Origin: Nautilus pompilius | Lineage: Eukaryota; Mollusca; Cephalopoda; Nautilida; Nautilidae | DNA: 64,000 nt | Direction of reading: 5' to 3' | Assembly: GCA_018389105.1 (NCBI GenBank) | Contig: JACATO010000320.1 | Coordinates: 372,001-436,000 of the forward strand | In this document: positions 62,480-64,000 of the stretch, piece after piece | How positions within the stretch are numbered: the stretch's first letter is position 1 | How the letters are laid out: every line of letters starts with the position of its first letter | The notes under the pieces: generated by a model | Database searches by the model: none | What the model was told of the DNA's origin: nothing | The model's input: the letters and a program-made list of their open reading frames with translations, nothing else | Made by a program: the position numbers and the translations under genes

Positions 62480-63265
62480 CAGATTTTATTATTCAGAGGC
62501 CACAGAGATGAATCAACATCTTGAAGAGGATAGAAACCCTGTTAATTTTCAGAAACTTTAAGACTTCAGAATTAATGCAGGTGATAAGATTTTAAAGATG
62601 CAAATGAAGACTGCACCAACAAATGAGACACATTAATTTTAAAAAAATCTATTCAGAATAAAGTAATATCTCGTTATGCAAACTTTATCTGTGATTACAT
62701 TTTTCAAGACATAAATGCAGGATTCTTTGCAACCATGGGAGATAAAGCAAAAGACAATGACAAAGTTGACTGTCATTAGATATTTTAACCAAATTTGCTT
62801 TAAGTCAAGAGATGATTTTCTAGAATATGTGGAATGTACGGTGTGTCAAGTGAAGAAATTTCCAAAGTCATAACAGAAACAGTCAGTAACTTCGATTTGG
62901 ATATCCTTTGCAGGTAAGAATGTTTACCATTTATTTGTTTAAATTTAAAATCAGGTAAATTAATACTCCTTAATAAATAACAATAGTAATTATGTCATAC
63001 TATTTTCTTTTTTACTCTACTCATAAAACGTTTTGTTTTGTTGTCTCTGTCTATCATATATAGAGATCTAGAAGTAGAAATAACATTAATATTGTCAATT
63101 ATATTTTAATTGACAAAAGTAAACTATCATTATTTTTATTTTCACATGGAGTCAAAGTTATGATGGTGCAATTAATATGGCAGACCAAATTAATAGTACT
63201 GCTGACAAAATCAAGAAGTCCTACTATTAAAATTCTTTACACTCTTGTGAATCTTATTTTTAAAT
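62480..63265 (+). pseudogene. ZMYM/DUF4371-like hAT-related protein remnant with an intron
   Basis: Pieces in order are LLFRGHRDES (the RGHDE-type motif), VNFQKL, NAGFFATMGDKAKDND (the FF-x-DE region), ICGMYGVSSEEISKVITETV and SNFDLDILC. The frame then meets GTAAGAATG at 62915, and resumes after CACATGGAG (63151) with SQSYDGAINMADQINSTADK, matching the conserved CRGQxYDGAxNM motif. Joining 62914 to 63152 keeps the frame exactly. A TAA follows at 63228-63230, but similarity goes on for about ten more residues (NSLHSCESYF, where the family has an LxxHC motif). Upstream parts show stops. Motif identities are from knowledge of ZMYM1-like and DUF4371 proteins; the intron is an inference from phase and borders. 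Confidence 0.75.
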
Positions 63266-63269
63266 GTTA

Positions 63270-64000
63270 GATCTAATCATGTCTTTTTCCTTAAAAATAA
63301 TATGCTAAAAGTAATGATAATTTTTTTCAAGTTTAAAGTAATAGTTTGTTTGACCTTTCGGATGGCAAGGATCATGATTAGCAGACTAAATTGGCAAATT
63401 TCTTCAGTTTTTCTCCAAAACAACAAATTGTTAGATGTGAAAATAGCATAAGTGTGTCCAGATCACCAAGCTGACAGTTCTACACACTGTATTAGTAAAC
63501 TGAAAGATTCGTGAAAGATTAGAAAGCATCTTCAAACAGTTTTTTTCTTTTCATTTCAGTTCAGGTGTGTTAAAATAAAACTGGAATCCTTAGACACAGA
63601 ATTTTTTTTTTGCTGGAAATGATAGTAGAGTGTTTAGATGATAGCACCTTCAAGACAACAGTATCACCAAGGTTAATGGCTCTCATTCCATGCTTTTGCA
63701 TGCAGCAAGTTCATCATGTCCCTCACTGAGTGTTCAAAATGTTAAACATGTTAAAAAGGACCATCAGGTAGAAAAGCAAAGAAATTATGGTTCCTCTTTA
63801 TAAAGTTCTGATTTAGCAACATCACATCCAGGATATTTAATGCAAGCTTTCTGCCTGTAATTTCATAATAATACTTGTGTCCTAGAATGGGTTCCAGGAT
63901 TATCTATTTTAAAGGTAAGGAAAGCAGGTAAAATTTGATCTTTTCAAAGAGACTAGAAATTATGTAGTTGCTAAATGTGTTATAAGAAGACTGTGAGGAG
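63270..64000. other. AT-rich noncoding stretch
   Basis: It may contain the eroded C-terminal half of the ZMYM-like remnant around 63360-63440 (pieces such as LANFFSFSPKQQIV), but this is too weak to extend the call. Nothing else recognised. Confidence 0.4.

Noticed and set aside
1..64000. CRISPR arrays, prokaryotic operons, rRNA genes
   Set aside because: None seen; repeats are microsatellites or transposon ends, and coding evidence is of spliced eukaryotic type.

Overview
This is a visibly AT-rich, gene-poor stretch of animal nuclear DNA. It has long homopolymer and dinucleotide tracts, spliced exons with GT/AG borders, and many dead DNA transposons (Tc1, mariner, pogo/Tigger, hAT) plus one CR1/L2-like LINE. 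There are no bacterial-type operons, no CRISPR array and no convincing RNA gene. A lophotrochozoan such as a mollusc would fit the mix of Tigger/ZBED/Tc1 elements and microsatellites, but this is inference; the sequence itself does not name a species.

Host genes. The best supported host gene lies on the minus strand at the right of the window. Three exons (56898-57101, 54367-54628, 53217-53328) have canonical splice borders and phases 0/0, 0/1 and 1/2 that join into one open frame, a coiled-coil segment followed by a Ser/Thr/Lys-rich tail. I do not recognise the family. A possible terminal exon lies at 50379-50400. The 5' part of the gene must lie beyond 57.1 kb, probably outside the window. 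Further left, the minus strand carries several short exon-like segments with good splice borders (48.7, 41.0, 40.9, 35.0, 34.5, 33.2, 20.3 and 14.7 kb), two of which encode or adjoin membrane-like segments. They suggest one or more further minus-strand genes with very long introns, but I could not chain them.

Mobile elements, left to right: a pogo-like element with a partial DNA-binding region (4501-5848); a minus-strand Tc1-like transposase (9850-12060) split by a mariner (10007-11256); a CpG-rich pogo-like MITE (22937-23544); a second, internally deleted copy of the same mariner (23989-24993); a hAT-like MITE (27639-28255); a Tigger element with a long degraded transposase (about 28890-31445); a second pogo element (41697-43445); a BED-finger hAT transposase remnant (51036-52920); a well preserved Tc1 with about 200-bp inverted repeats of IR/DR type (57603-59150); a CR1/L2-like reverse transcriptase remnant (59820-61050); and a ZMYM/DUF4371-like remnant that appears to keep a 237-bp intron (62480-63265). 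All transposase frames seen carry stops, frameshifts or deletions, so none looks able to make an intact enzyme.

The rest is intronic or intergenic AT-rich sequence with microsatellites and old unclassified repeats. The most informative observations are the nested mariner-in-Tc1 insertion, the lesions shared by the two mariner copies (pointing to spread of an already defective copy by a borrowed transposase), the young-looking Tc1, and the phased host exons.
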